This document shows, in pieces, positions 17,361 through 26,500 of a stretch of 64,000 nt of DNA (within the stretch, counting starts at the first letter, position 1; each line of letters begins with the position of its first letter). The translations under genes and the position numbers were made by a program. Source of the stretch: Bacteroidales bacterium (GTDB taxonomy: Bacteria > Bacteroidota > Bacteroidia > Bacteroidales > F082); assembly GCA_030683155.1 (NCBI GenBank), contig JAUXMV010000016.1, positions 62,001-126,000 of the forward strand. Reading direction: 5' to 3'. Below the pieces are notes generated by a model. That model had not been told where the DNA came from and searched no databases. It saw nothing but the letters and a program-made list of their open reading frames with translations.

Positions 17361-18827
17361 TTAGTTTTCATTTTGGGTTATCAATGCCTTTTGCCCGATA
17401 AAATCAAATAGGGTGATCATGCGCAAGCGGTGATAATTTATCCAGAAACTAGCGAGTGAAGACAACAGATCACGGCTGGCGTAATCCTTTTCATTTTGGG
17501 CCATATTCAGTTCGAGCACGCTCAAATCGTCAACAAGGTAACGATTATAAGCAATTTCATAGCGTTGTTTGGAAATGCTTTCAGCCTCCTGCACAATGGC
17601 CATATTTTCCTTCAACATTTGCACTACATTTACCAAACTAATGATTTCTTTTTCAAAGTTTATTCGTTCCTGTAACACGGAGGTTTCTTCCAATTCTTTC
17701 TTCATAGAAGCCTGTTTTCGGGCGGCAGTCGTCCTTCCCCAATCGATAATTGGAATCGAAAAGCCAATCTTTAGGGTAGCATGTTGATTCATCTCGCGAT
17801 TCCAATTGGGTAGATCATCAAAATCGGACCCATAGCCCACCGTTGCAAATACATCTCCAATGATTCCGGTTGCGCCTTTTGCCTTTGCCAGTTCCTGATC
17901 GGCCTCCAAAAGTCTTCGCTTAAAAGCAATACTTTCGGGATTGTATTCAAGCGCGTATTCGATGGCCTTATGCGAGCTTATTGTAACCTCAGGGATAGAA
18001 GTTGGAACAACAGGATAAAAATCGGTGATTTCGGTTAGTGAAAGATGCGTTAAAAGTAATAATGCTGAATTTTCCATGCTTACCTGAGCTGCTTTCAGGT
18101 TTTTGCGCGCGTTCACCATCATGAGTTTTACCTGAAGAAGTTCATCCTGCGAAATGTATCCGCTTTTGAAGCGTTCTTCCGAGATGCGGTACAACTCGGT
18201 GTTTTGTTCCATATTGGAGTTGGCCATCGTCCATTCGTTGCGATCAATGATGTTTTGAAAAAACATCGCAACCGCCTGATACGCTGATTGTTCCAACTTG
18301 CGATCATATTCCTTTTTCGACTCCAGATATTCAAAAGGTTTTATTCGTTTGTCCCACTTAAGTTGGTTAAACTGGAGCACAGGCATTTGAAAACCAACCT
18401 CTATTGGCTGGGAGCTATACGAATGATCAACCACACTAAAGTTGTCAAACCTAAACAAGTTAGAATTCATAAAAACTTCTGCACCTAAAAGTGGAATTGG
18501 TTGAAGAAGTGTAAGGTTGGCATTGGATGAATTTTGGTCGATTGAAACAATAGCAATGCTTCCATCATTTTGGGTAATCGGGGTGACTCCTTTGGTAAAG
18601 TCAGCAATTCGCGTATCCAAAGTCAATTGTGGGCGTAAATTCGATTTGTGAATCTGATAATTCCAATAGGCATTTTTCTTTTCTACGTAAGCTTTGCGTG
18701 CACTCAGGTTTTCGCATCTCGAAATATTGACCACCTCATCAAAAGTTAAATACACCTGTGCCTTAAGGGTATGTGTTAGGGCTGTTCCCAAAATAAAACA
18801 TGATAGGATGAAACTTAGTTTGTACAT
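17361..18827 (-). CDS. TolC-family outer-membrane efflux protein
   Basis: 488 residues with a signal peptide ending in THTLKAQ. The long amphipathic helices and duplicated plan (pairs of ...AYQAVAMFFQNIIDRNEW... and ...INFEKEIISLVNVVQMLKEN...) match the TolC/OEP fold, a trimeric barrel plus periplasmic tunnel. It overlaps the adaptor gene upstream by 13 nt. Together with adaptor and MacB-like pump it makes a complete tripartite exporter; the substrate is not evident. Confidence 0.88.
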   Translation of the reverse strand: MYKLSFILSCFILGTALTHTLKAQVYLTFDEVVNISRCENLSARKAYVEKKNAYWNYQIHKSNLRPQLTLDTRIADFTKGVTPITQNDGSIAIVSIDQNSSNANLTLLQPIPLLGAEVFMNSNLFRFDNFSVVDHSYSSQPIEVGFQMPVLQFNQLKWDKRIKPFEYLESKKEYDRKLEQSAYQAVAMFFQNIIDRNEWTMANSNMEQNTELYRISEERFKSGYISQDELLQVKLMMVNARKNLKAAQVSMENSALLLLTHLSLTEITDFYPVVPTSIPEVTISSHKAIEYALEYNPESIAFKRRLLEADQELAKAKGATGIIGDVFATVGYGSDFDDLPNWNREMNQHATLKIGFSIPIIDWGRTTAARKQASMKKELEETSVLQERINFEKEIISLVNVVQMLKENMAIVQEAESISKQRYEIAYNRYLVDDLSVLELNMAQNEKDYASRDLLSSLASFWINYHRLRMITLFDFIGQKALITQNEN

Positions 18828-20068
18828 TTCAAAGTGTTGTATCGTTTGTATTGCTCATTGAATGAATTGCTGATCACAACGGTCTCACCTTCATTGATTC
18901 CTGAAACGACCTCTACAAAATCGAAACTGGCGCCGCCAAATTTCACCTTCCTCTTTTCAAGTTTATCACCATTTCGAACAAAGAGTTCAGCATTTCCAGA
19001 ACCGAAATAATAGTCGCCATTGGCAATACGGATCGTTTTAGGCGTAAATGAAGTAATCAACCTGACCTCAACCTGCAATTTAGAACGCAAAACAGGTTTG
19101 GAAGGATCATTCAAATCGACGGTAAAATTGATGGTGCCCTGATCAACAGACGGCGAAATGGCTGACAACTGACCTTTTAGCAAGCTGTCATTTACCAATA
19201 TCATGGCGTCCTGGCCGAGAAAAATTCTGTCGGCATATCGCGACGAAATAGTGCCAACCACCTTAAAACGTTGAACATCGGATACTTTAGCCAAGGTCTG
19301 ACCCTCAGCAACATGCTGGCCTGGCTCGACCAACATCGATGTAATAATTCCATCGATTTTTGGCTGTACGTAGGCTTTTTTAATACGTGCAATTATCTTT
19401 TCGCGCTCCTGGTATTTCAACTTAAGTTCTATTTCCATGGATTCCAGATCAAGTTTTTGAAGTCGTTTAAATGATTCAAAATCATTTAATTGCCCTTCTA
19501 TTTTTATGCTTGCCAGTTGATATTCAATTCTAACCTGTTCAACTTTCTGTTGGGAGCCACCTCCTATCTTATAAAGGTGTTCTTCACGCTCCACCGCCGA
19601 TTTAAGGTGTCCGATTTGAATGGAATCCATTTTCAGCTCACTTCTAAGTTGAATCCGGCTTTTTTGAAGTTCCTCCTGACTTCGTTTAATTCGGTTCTCT
19701 TTTAATGCAATTTCATTCTCAATATCTTGTTTCTCATTCAGCAAATCTGAGATATCCGGAATGAAGATGGTATCGGATGGTGTAACCTTATCACCAGGAA
19801 CAAACTTGATTTCAAGAATATTGGCAGAAAACGAAGCTACCAGCAATTCCATATAATAGGGTTCAACCAATCCATTGGTGATAAAGGAATTTTCAACGAT
19901 TCCCTTATCAGCCACGCTCAGCAACACATTTTGAAGCCTAACTTTCGGACTGAGGCTATTAAATCCAACAACAGCTCCAGCAACCAGTAAAAACAGAACA
20001 ATAAATACCCTGATCCAGATTCTTCGTCTTTTTTTTCGGATTGCCTCTTTTGATAGTACCCTGTCCAT
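18815..20068 (-). CDS. HlyD/RND-type periplasmic adaptor protein
   Basis: 417 residues from the ATG at 20068. The frame stays open to 20104, but the sigma-54 promoter at 20094-20108 overlaps that extension, which decides for the shorter form. One N-terminal helix (IWIRVFIVLFLLVAGAVVGF), a split lipoyl/barrel-sandwich domain (with VEPGQHVAEGQTLAKVSDVQ as second half), a coiled-coil hairpin of about 100 residues between the halves, and a C-terminal beta-barrel with membrane-proximal domain. It links the pump to TolC. First gene of a seven-gene operon. Confidence 0.9.
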   Translation of the reverse strand: MDRVLSKEAIRKKRRRIWIRVFIVLFLLVAGAVVGFNSLSPKVRLQNVLLSVADKGIVENSFITNGLVEPYYMELLVASFSANILEIKFVPGDKVTPSDTIFIPDISDLLNEKQDIENEIALKENRIKRSQEELQKSRIQLRSELKMDSIQIGHLKSAVEREEHLYKIGGGSQQKVEQVRIEYQLASIKIEGQLNDFESFKRLQKLDLESMEIELKLKYQEREKIIARIKKAYVQPKIDGIITSMLVEPGQHVAEGQTLAKVSDVQRFKVVGTISSRYADRIFLGQDAMILVNDSLLKGQLSAISPSVDQGTINFTVDLNDPSKPVLRSKLQVEVRLITSFTPKTIRIANGDYYFGSGNAELFVRNGDKLEKRKVKFGGASFDFVEVVSGINEGETVVISNSFNEQYKRYNTLKCTN

Positions 20069-20093
20069 TATTTTTTCATTTTCGCCCTCTTTG

Positions 20094-20108
20094 GCAATTG
20101 CCATACCA
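20094..20108 (-). promoter_or_regulatory. Sigma-54 promoter of the export operon
   Basis: On the minus strand the sequence TGGTATGGCAATTGC fits TGGCACGNNNNTTGC with the invariant GG and GC doublets spaced correctly (GG at 20107-20106, GC at 20095-20094). The -12 position lies 26 nt before the ATG at 20068. The operon itself encodes a sigma-54 activator, which supports the call. Confidence 0.65.
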
Positions 20109-20163
20109 CAAATGTCAAAATACAGTAATACAATACATTACGTCATTAGCCGAAGAGCAAAAT

Positions 20164-20179
20164 TGCCCATTAATGGGCA
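20164..20179. promoter_or_regulatory. 16-bp perfect palindrome, candidate activator site
   Basis: TGCCCATTAATGGGCA is a perfect inverted repeat centred 77 bp upstream of the sigma-54 -12 element. Fis-type activators of the NtrC family bind such palindromes as dimers at this kind of distance. Binding by the operon's own regulator is inference. Confidence 0.5.
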
Positions 20180-20637
20180 GTGTGTTCATATTCAGCCACA
20201 CTGAAGCGTTACTGGCTATGAATACCAAAGGCAGACATTCAAAGTATTTATTAAAAGAATTTTGCAAAGGATTGCGATCGTTGCAATTATATTGAAAGTC
20301 CAATAGCGGGAACAGTTTTTCATAATCTGCTTTAAGTCGATAGAAATTATCGGGATTATGATTGAAATGACAGCTTTAACAAAAGGCATATCCACTTTGG
20401 AAACAGTCAAATCAGATGGGATAAGCCGATGCACAGTCTGACATTTGACAGAGGAAAACATACGGCATTCAAAGTCGTAAAAAGCTTGGCGGCTCTATGC
20501 GCAATAGCTATATCACAAAGTTACCCAACAACGACAAATGTCGGAGGACAGTATTGAACAAAGAGATAATGCATTCAGAATAAATTAGACCAATCCTTTG
20601 CACAACGAAATAAGTTTTAGTCCAAACTTTATAAACT
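20180..20637. other. Gene-free stretch
   Basis: About 460 bp between the export operon and the GreA-like gene. Short frames occur but have no plausible composition or family match. No repeat or RNA recognised. Confidence 0.4.
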
Positions 20638-21090
20638 TCACAAAATTCCCAAAATCCTGTAGTTTTTTTGATTAAAACTAAAGCTTTCACCGGTTTTCCT
20701 GCCTTTCATGGCATGATAAACCGGCACCACAACAGAAACCACAGCCACATCTTCCTCCTCAAAACGAATCAGGCCAAGACCAACAGCCACCAGAAAGGGT
20801 GTTGCATCCGTCAATACCAGTGCACCAAACGCAACTTCATCATAATTTCTGTTGAGATCAATTCCCCTGAGCATCTGCAGATTCACTGCCGCCTGCTCCA
20901 TCTGTTTAGCATATAGATTTCTTCGGCGCGCCTGTTGATTGCGAAAACCATCATACCTATCTTTGGGCGGTCCATAGCCAGCTACCTCCTCCTCCACTTC
21001 CTCCATCACCTTTCTGATATTGGTAAGCGCCTGTTCCTGAAGTCCGGTACAATGTTCAATAAGTCTGATTTTGTAGTTTTGGTCTTTCAT
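20638..21090 (-). CDS. GreA/GreB-like protein (C-terminal Gre-type domain)
   Basis: 150 residues: an N-terminal helical hairpin (IEHCTGLQEQALTNIRKVME... RNLYAKQMEQAAVNLQML) joined to a beta-rich domain with FGALVLTDA, YHAMKGRKTGESFSFNQKNY. This is the plan of the small Bacteroidota proteins related to GreA/GreB that automated pipelines often label 3-oxoacyl-ACP synthase, a name the sequence does not support. A role at the RNA polymerase secondary channel is possible; the acidic pair usually at the Gre coiled-coil tip is not certain here (VEEEVAG). Confidence 0.6.
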   Translation of the reverse strand: MKDQNYKIRLIEHCTGLQEQALTNIRKVMEEVEEEVAGYGPPKDRYDGFRNQQARRRNLYAKQMEQAAVNLQMLRGIDLNRNYDEVAFGALVLTDATPFLVAVGLGLIRFEEEDVAVVSVVVPVYHAMKGRKTGESFSFNQKNYRILGIL

Positions 21091-21196
21091 GATAATCCTT
21101 TCCTCAAAACAATTCCTTTGCTTAATTTTGCTGCCTTAAAAAGTGGGTTTTTCCATACAAATTTAGTTCATTTCATTCGGTTTATCAAACAAACAT

Positions 21197-21748
21197 ATGA
21201 CACAACAAGACCCTACCCTCTCGCGCAATGTGCTGGAAATGGTTACCATTGCAGGTGAATACTGCAGTTTTATTGAGAATGCAGATGCTCATTCCAGTGA
21301 TGATCTTTTCCGGTCGATGCGCTCGCTTGTGCCATTGCTTTATCTGCGCGGCAGCCTGATTACCGATATTGAACCGCAGCATCCGGAAACCTATGAGAGA
21401 TATGTGACTCAGGAACAATGGGATGGCATTTTCAGTTCACTGAGAGATGTTCTTGGCAGCGATGACGAGTTTTCTTATGCCGCTGAAAATGATTACGGCG
21501 AACAAACGCTGATTAAAGGCAGCATTTCCGAACATTTTGCCGATGTGTATCAAGACATGAAAGATTTTGTTTTGCTCTTCAAAAAGCCTTCGCTTGCAGC
21601 CCGTGAAAATGCCATCCACGAATGTAAAGTGCTTTTTGATGAACATTGGGGACAGCGGTTGGCAAATCTTTTGCCTGTGATACATGCGCTAACGCTGCGA
21701 TCAAGAACGGATTCGACTGAAAATGATGATTATCCGGGAATTTTCTAA
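21197..21748 (+). CDS. DUF5063 domain protein
   Basis: 183 residues, soluble, acidic and all-helical by appearance, with segments such as NVLEMVTIAGEYCSFIEN, SMRSLVPLLYLRGSLI and AIHECKVLFDEHWGQRLANL that match the DUF5063 family of Bacteroidota. No signal peptide or catalytic motif is visible. Function unknown. Divergent from the GreA-like gene; terminates at the shared hairpin at 21781-21810. Confidence 0.75.
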   Translation: MTQQDPTLSRNVLEMVTIAGEYCSFIENADAHSSDDLFRSMRSLVPLLYLRGSLITDIEPQHPETYERYVTQEQWDGIFSSLRDVLGSDDEFSYAAENDYGEQTLIKGSISEHFADVYQDMKDFVLLFKKPSLAARENAIHECKVLFDEHWGQRLANLLPVIHALTLRSRTDSTENDDYPGIF

Positions 21749-21780
21749 AAATTATCTGTCGTTAATACCGCTTTTAGTAA

Positions 21781-21810
21781 AACAAAAAACGGAGACCAAA
21801 GCCTCCGTTT
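21781..21810. terminator. Bidirectional terminator
   Basis: AAAACGGAG / CTCCGTTT with an 8-nt loop lies between two convergent genes. On the minus strand the stem is followed by TTTTTTG, a good terminator for the Spy-like gene; on the plus strand the tail is only TTT. Confidence 0.65.
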
Positions 21811-21833
21811 CATAGTAATTGCTTCAAATGATA

Positions 21834-22313
21834 CTATCGGGGTGGCATCGTTCGGTTATCACGATTTTTATTCACCCTTTCTATCAATTCCCTTTGGAAC
21901 TGCTCTTCCGCCCTAAAAAACAAAGCAGCTTTTGCAGGAGAAAGCTCTTTTCTGATGGCGTTAATAAAAGTTTTGCGTGCGTTAAAGGCAATTTCAGCCT
22001 GAGATAGGCGGCTGTCGATAATCAGATTGATTTGCTCGTCCGACAAATCTTCCAGCCTTTCGCGCACATCTTCCTGCTTTTGGCGGCGCTCGTGTTTTTG
22101 CTCTTCAAGTGCCATCTGATACTGATCATACAAAGGCCAGAAGACTTTTGCCTCATCAGGTGTGAGTTTCATCTGCCGGGTGAAAAAGGCAACTTTCACA
22201 GCTTCAATCCTTTTGCCTTCTGGTGCCTGAGGCCTTCGTTGCTGCGCATTTGCAAAACTTGCACTTAGTACTAAGATTGCGATTGTGGCTAAAACTAATA
22301 ATTTTGTTTTCAT
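21834..22313 (-). CDS. Spy/CpxP-like periplasmic protein (LTXXQ-type)
   Basis: 159 residues with a signal peptide (LATIAILVLSASFANAQ). The mature protein is basic and helical, with FFTRQMKLTPDEAKVFWPLYDQY (in two pieces), the family's LTPDEA entry motif, and heptad-like helices to the end. Spy/CpxP relatives act as periplasmic chaperones or metal/stress sensors. It is the last gene after an ECF sigma factor and a membrane anti-sigma-like protein, so the trio looks like an envelope-stress module. Confidence 0.7.
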   Translation of the reverse strand: MKTKLLVLATIAILVLSASFANAQQRRPQAPEGKRIEAVKVAFFTRQMKLTPDEAKVFWPLYDQYQMALEEQKHERRQKQEDVRERLEDLSDEQINLIIDSRLSQAEIAFNARKTFINAIRKELSPAKAALFFRAEEQFQRELIERVNKNRDNRTMPPR

Positions 22314-22316
22314 GGC

Positions 22317-22766
22317 TTAAAATTCAAATTCTTCTTTTTCAATTAGATATGACATCATTTCTTCAATCGAGATGTCCTGAAACAAAGTGCTGTCGTTCAG
22401 ATTTGTTTGCAGTAACTGGTTTTTCAGATAAATTTCGGGCAAATCAATATTGATTTCCTGTTCTTTTTCGTTGATGGCTGAATTGAGTGCAATACCTGAT
22501 TTCTGCAAAATTGTACTGTCTGTCAATCGTGCTGTTTCTGTTTTATCAACCGGTTGAATGATAAAGAGCAGGAAAGTTCCTGTCGCAAGCAAAATCAAAA
22601 AAGCAGCAGCAATAGCACGTGGAAATAAGTCCCTCTTTTGATGATGCAATTCATCATCAGAAATTCTGCGGCTAACATTGGCTTGAAGTTGCTGAAAATA
22701 CCCTTCAGGAACATCTGAAAATGCATCAGCTTTTTTGCCTTTGAGTTGTTCTGTATCTTTATTCAT
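22317..22766 (-). CDS. Putative anti-sigma factor (single-pass membrane protein)
   Basis: 149 residues from the ATG at 22766, which sits 1 nt after the sigma-factor stop codon. The cytoplasmic N-terminus (GKKADAFSDVPEGYFQQLQA, a Bacteroidota anti-sigma-like pattern) is followed by one helix (AIAAAFLILLATGTFLLFII) and an acidic periplasmic tail. No zinc motif. Tight coupling to the ECF gene supports the role; direct evidence is lacking. Confidence 0.6.
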   Translation of the reverse strand: MNKDTEQLKGKKADAFSDVPEGYFQQLQANVSRRISDDELHHQKRDLFPRAIAAAFLILLATGTFLLFIIQPVDKTETARLTDSTILQKSGIALNSAINEKEQEINIDLPEIYLKNQLLQTNLNDSTLFQDISIEEMMSYLIEKEEFEF

Positions 22767-22767
22767 T

Positions 22768-23301
22768 TTATTCAGCGATTTGATTAAGGTATTTTTCCAT
22801 TTTTTTGACGGATTGATGGTAAGTGGCTTTGGCACTGCTTACGCTTATTTGAAGTGCTTCAGCAATCTCAAAATACGGTGTTTCGTTGAAATAACGCATT
22901 CCAAATATTGCTCTTTGATGTGCGGTGAGAAGTTTCATCGCCTGCATCAGTTTTTCGGAAGCCATGTCAGGACTTACAGCCATACTCACCGATTCAGGCG
23001 CTTTTTCCACCTTCAGATAGAGCAATCTGCGCCATTTTGCGCGACGCAGATGTTGTAATGCCTCATTTGTTGCAATCCGGTAGAGCCAAGTTGAAACGGC
23101 TGCTTCTCCATTAAAACTATCCAGCTTGTTCCATGCTTTCACAAAGGTGTTTTGCAACACATCGTCAGCATCATCATGGTTCAAAACAATGCTTCTGACC
23201 TGAGCATAAAGCAGCCTGCTGTAATCACTTACCAACTTTTCAAAGAACGCTTTCTTTTGCGCCCGGCCAACAGGATATTGCTCTGATTTTTCTGATTCCA
23301 T
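22768..23301 (-). CDS. ECF-type RNA polymerase sigma factor
   Basis: 177 residues from ATG 23301 (a start 36 nt upstream is possible but adds an unlikely MQFLQHFVTFGC leader). Region 2 includes LVSDYSRLLYAQVRSIVLNH, DADDVLQNTFVKAWNKL and FNGEAAVSTWLYRIATNEAL in sequence; region 4 includes ETPYFEIAEALQISVSSAKA. First gene of the sigma / anti-sigma / Spy-like unit. Confidence 0.9.
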   Translation of the reverse strand: MESEKSEQYPVGRAQKKAFFEKLVSDYSRLLYAQVRSIVLNHDDADDVLQNTFVKAWNKLDSFNGEAAVSTWLYRIATNEALQHLRRAKWRRLLYLKVEKAPESVSMAVSPDMASEKLMQAMKLLTAHQRAIFGMRYFNETPYFEIAEALQISVSSAKATYHQSVKKMEKYLNQIAE

Positions 23302-23361
23302 ACATCCAAAAGTAACAAAGTGCTGCAAAAACTGCAAAAATGTTTTGGCAGTGGTTGTATT

Positions 23362-24201
23362 TTATGGAAGTGTTATGGTTATAATCCGATCGCCGATCGT
23401 TACCGTAGCTATATTATCACATGTGCCATCGCCGTAGTCAAGAATTCGCTGAGGTGCTTCAGCAGGTGTAATCTGCACTGTGCCACTCACGAAATGCCTG
23501 CAACTAAGTTCACGACGTAAGGGATTTGTAATGAGGCGGGAAACGCTTCGTCCATTAGTAGAACTGACCGAGGAAGTGCCTTCAATCAGATAAACATCAT
23601 CCATCCATCTTGGTGTCTGAAAACCTTCGATCCATGTACGTGTTCTGTCAGAATTCCAGCTGATCACGTTGCCATTGCTGATCATCGTGATGCTTCCGGC
23701 CACTACATTGCGAAACTGCATAAACCCATCCGCATTGAAGCCAAGATTCGTCTTGACTTTTGTTCCCTGAACATGGTTGTCGTTCACATAAAAATTCTGG
23801 AAGGTATGCGTGATAATGGCGCCCGGCCTGCGAAATCTTCCGGTGAAGGTGACGATGATTTGTCCTCTGCGGTATTTTCCATCGTCGCAAAGACAGTTTA
23901 CCTCACCGAAATCAATGGTCATAACACGTGGAACCGAAATCGTATCGATCGTTATTGTAACACAATCGCCCAGCCGTGATCCGTCTTCAAAGCCTGCTTT
24001 GAGACCTGAGGCTCCTCTTTGCCATGCCTGATCAGAAATTTCCTGTATTTCATCGAAAACAGCTTCTGCAAATGCTTCGCTTTTGGTTTCAACGGTTTCA
24101 GTTTCATCGTTGGAAACTGTTTCGGTTTTATTGCATGCCTGATTGAATGTCAATCCAACAAAAAGCAATCCCATTAAAAATAGATTCCTGCGTTTTTTCA
24201 T
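23362..24201 (-). CDS. Lipoprotein of unknown function
   Basis: 279 residues with a lipoprotein signal (GLTFNQAC, modified cysteine C23). After an acidic linker the mature part is beta-rich with six or so further cysteines arranged in pairs (CLC at NCLCDDGKYRRGQ) and repeated patterns such as GQIIVTFTGRFRRPGAIITH. No family recognised. It lies 60 nt upstream of the sigma-factor gene in the same direction. Confidence 0.55.
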   Translation of the reverse strand: MKKRRNLFLMGLLFVGLTFNQACNKTETVSNDETETVETKSEAFAEAVFDEIQEISDQAWQRGASGLKAGFEDGSRLGDCVTITIDTISVPRVMTIDFGEVNCLCDDGKYRRGQIIVTFTGRFRRPGAIITHTFQNFYVNDNHVQGTKVKTNLGFNADGFMQFRNVVAGSITMISNGNVISWNSDRTRTWIEGFQTPRWMDDVYLIEGTSSVSSTNGRSVSRLITNPLRRELSCRHFVSGTVQITPAEAPQRILDYGDGTCDNIATVTIGDRIITITLP

Positions 24202-24319
24202 AGAACAATGTTTTTAAGTTTGTTGATTGGATGCATTTCAACTCCAAAAGTTTAGTCAGCGATGAAAAAAACCGGAATTTTTTTCAAAATCCCGGTCTTC
24301 CATCATGTAAATCCTTCAA

Positions 24320-26500
24320 TTATTTGATTCTTACAGCTTCGTCCGATTCTATTTTACGTCCGCTTATTTGCTCAAACCGCTGTAGGTAAAGCCGTTGGTC
24401 TTTCTTGTCAGCGACCTTATCATCAATGATAAGTTGCTTTTTGCTAAGAATTATTGTTGACCTGTTATTGGCAATACCATCCCGCACCATTTCTTGTCTG
24501 AGAAGCTGATGATGCTGCCGCACGAGTGATTCTGCCTTTCCTTCACTGAATCGCTGATCCGGAACCCGCATTCTAATATGTCTTTCTGTTTCTCCTGGAA
24601 ATGGCGGTGTTTCCGGTAATTCCATTGATTCTCGCTGTAGTTCTCTGGCAATTTTTTCCATTTCTTCGGCCTGTCTTCTCAGCGCTTCCATTTTTATTTC
24701 CGAATTTTTATCTTTCACGTCAAGCTTAGAAGCCTCCTGCCGCAACTTATCAGCCTGCTTTGAAAGTTCCTCAGCCTGCTTTGACATCTTTAGGCTGCTT
24801 TTTTCCATTTGTCTTACAAAATCGTCATGCCGCATCACCTTTTCACGGTTTTTATTTACGATCACCCTGATGCTGTCAGAATCGAAATTATAATCAAAGT
24901 CAAAAGAAAATTCTTTGCCGTCAAAAGCATCAGTATCAAAGAAAATCATTTCTTCTCCCTTAGGTATGTTCATCATTTTGAATCGCTTCCCAGCAAAAAA
25001 ATCAGAGTCTGAAGGCATCTCCATAGCTTCAATCACATAAGTCAAAGAATCATTATCACCGGTTTTCATGCTTTTCATCCTGATGACTTTCTTTTGACTC
25101 TCACCATGTTTGAGGTTAGTTTCATCTTCATTATCCATTGCAAATTCAATGGCGTCCGTTTCAATAATCATTGTTTCATATTTTTTACCAGGTCGGTTTA
25201 CAATGATTTTTTTGGTGATTGTAGTGTCTTTGTCCTGCCAATTGAAACCTTTTGACTGCAGCTCTTCTTCCGGAACTTCTTCACCATCAATTACCATTCT
25301 TGTAGTTTTGCCGTCTTTTACTTCTACCTCAATCGTTTTCTTCTTTTTTATTGTATCCTGGCTGGATTCAGGTTGATTCATTCCGGAAGGAAGAATTCCA
25401 ACCAATGGCAAATGAGCTAACAATTCAGCACTTTCGGTGTCATAACTGCTTTCACTGTTTGATCCTGTCAGGATACCTGAGGCAGAAACCAGCATTATCA
25501 ATGCAAGCGAAAAAGCAACAACAGCCATTCTCTCGGTTGGAGACGGCTTTAACTTTGGGTTTTTGAACAATCTTTCGATGCGTTTCATGGTATTAAATTT
25601 ATTGAAGTAAACAACTGTATTAAGATGTGTATTTTCTGTCTGACCTGAAGATAATGTCGCAAGTGCCTTTGCCAGCGAAATATGCTTACCTGTTGTTTGC
25701 AACGCGAGATCATCGCAGATATTTTCGCGCTCCTGTCGGATAATGGTAGAAACCCACCATATAAATGGGTTGAAAAACATGATGGTTTCAACAACAGACT
25801 GAAGCAGATTGACAAGAAAATCAGCGCGCTTGATGTGAGCCAGTTCATGCGCAAGGATCATTTCAAGCTGATCGAATGGAATCCTTGAAATGGTTCCTAC
25901 AGGGATAAGAATGACAGGTTTAAGAAATCCTATCACCATTGGAATATCAACTTTTGCAGATTCAAATAGCTTTATTTTCTTATGGATACCCATCACTAAA
26001 GCAAGCTTTTGAAGACGCACTTCCCAATCAGTTTCAACAGGCAGCAATCCTGAATTTTTTAATCTATAAGTTAAAAAATATCCACCCGACATGCGAGTCG
26101 CCATCAATGACATACCTATAATCCAAAACCAAAAGACCTTTGGTGCAAGCAAGGTTAGTAAAGCAGCAATTTTATCGAAAATAGTTTCTATTCCAAGTTG
26201 TGAATCGGCAAGAACAAACATTATATTGGCAAGTGTTGCAGTATCTTGTGCTCCATCTGAGAGGATGATATTTTCTGAAGGCTGATAAATACTGATAAAA
26301 GTAATCACCGGAAGCAATGCCATTGCTGCCATACCGGTAAAACCAATAAAATAGCGACTCGTGGCAGAACCGTTTTGAAACAATCGGAGCAGTCCAAGCA
26401 CAATCAACGCAACCAAAGCAGCTTGCCAGAGCGAGTGCAGCAAGCTGAAACCAATCGCGGTGAGCATTTCATCCGAAAACGCAAGCAATATTGCTTTCAT
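24320..26500 (-). CDS. BlaR1-type M56 membrane metallopeptidase
   Basis: 726 residues. Four membrane segments flank the zinc site HELAH (218-222) followed by the acidic ligand region, as in BlaR1/MecR1. Residues beyond 340 are exterior: about 200 beta-rich residues rich in acidic repeats, then a long charged coiled coil (KQAEELSKQADKLRQEASKL and onward, roughly 560-650). The penicillin-binding sensor domain of true BlaR1 (SxxK) is absent, so it senses something else. It overlaps the BlaI-like repressor gene by 4 nt and should inactivate that repressor by signalling proteolysis. Confidence 0.85.
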   Translation of the reverse strand: MKAILLAFSDEMLTAIGFSLLHSLWQAALVALIVLGLLRLFQNGSATSRYFIGFTGMAAMALLPVITFISIYQPSENIILSDGAQDTATLANIMFVLADSQLGIETIFDKIAALLTLLAPKVFWFWIIGMSLMATRMSGGYFLTYRLKNSGLLPVETDWEVRLQKLALVMGIHKKIKLFESAKVDIPMVIGFLKPVILIPVGTISRIPFDQLEMILAHELAHIKRADFLVNLLQSVVETIMFFNPFIWWVSTIIRQERENICDDLALQTTGKHISLAKALATLSSGQTENTHLNTVVYFNKFNTMKRIERLFKNPKLKPSPTERMAVVAFSLALIMLVSASGILTGSNSESSYDTESAELLAHLPLVGILPSGMNQPESSQDTIKKKKTIEVEVKDGKTTRMVIDGEEVPEEELQSKGFNWQDKDTTITKKIIVNRPGKKYETMIIETDAIEFAMDNEDETNLKHGESQKKVIRMKSMKTGDNDSLTYVIEAMEMPSDSDFFAGKRFKMMNIPKGEEMIFFDTDAFDGKEFSFDFDYNFDSDSIRVIVNKNREKVMRHDDFVRQMEKSSLKMSKQAEELSKQADKLRQEASKLDVKDKNSEIKMEALRRQAEEMEKIARELQRESMELPETPPFPGETERHIRMRVPDQRFSEGKAESLVRQHHQLLRQEMVRDGIANNRSTIILSKKQLIIDDKVADKKDQRLYLQRFEQISGRKIESDEAVRIK

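Noticed and set aside
20115-20461. Minus-strand open frames upstream of the export operon
   Set aside because: Low-complexity composition, overlap with the palindrome and promoter region, and no family resemblance.
20638-21090. 3-oxoacyl-ACP synthase
   Set aside because: 150 residues without the thiolase fold or Cys-His-Asn/His catalytic set; the layout is Gre-factor-like.
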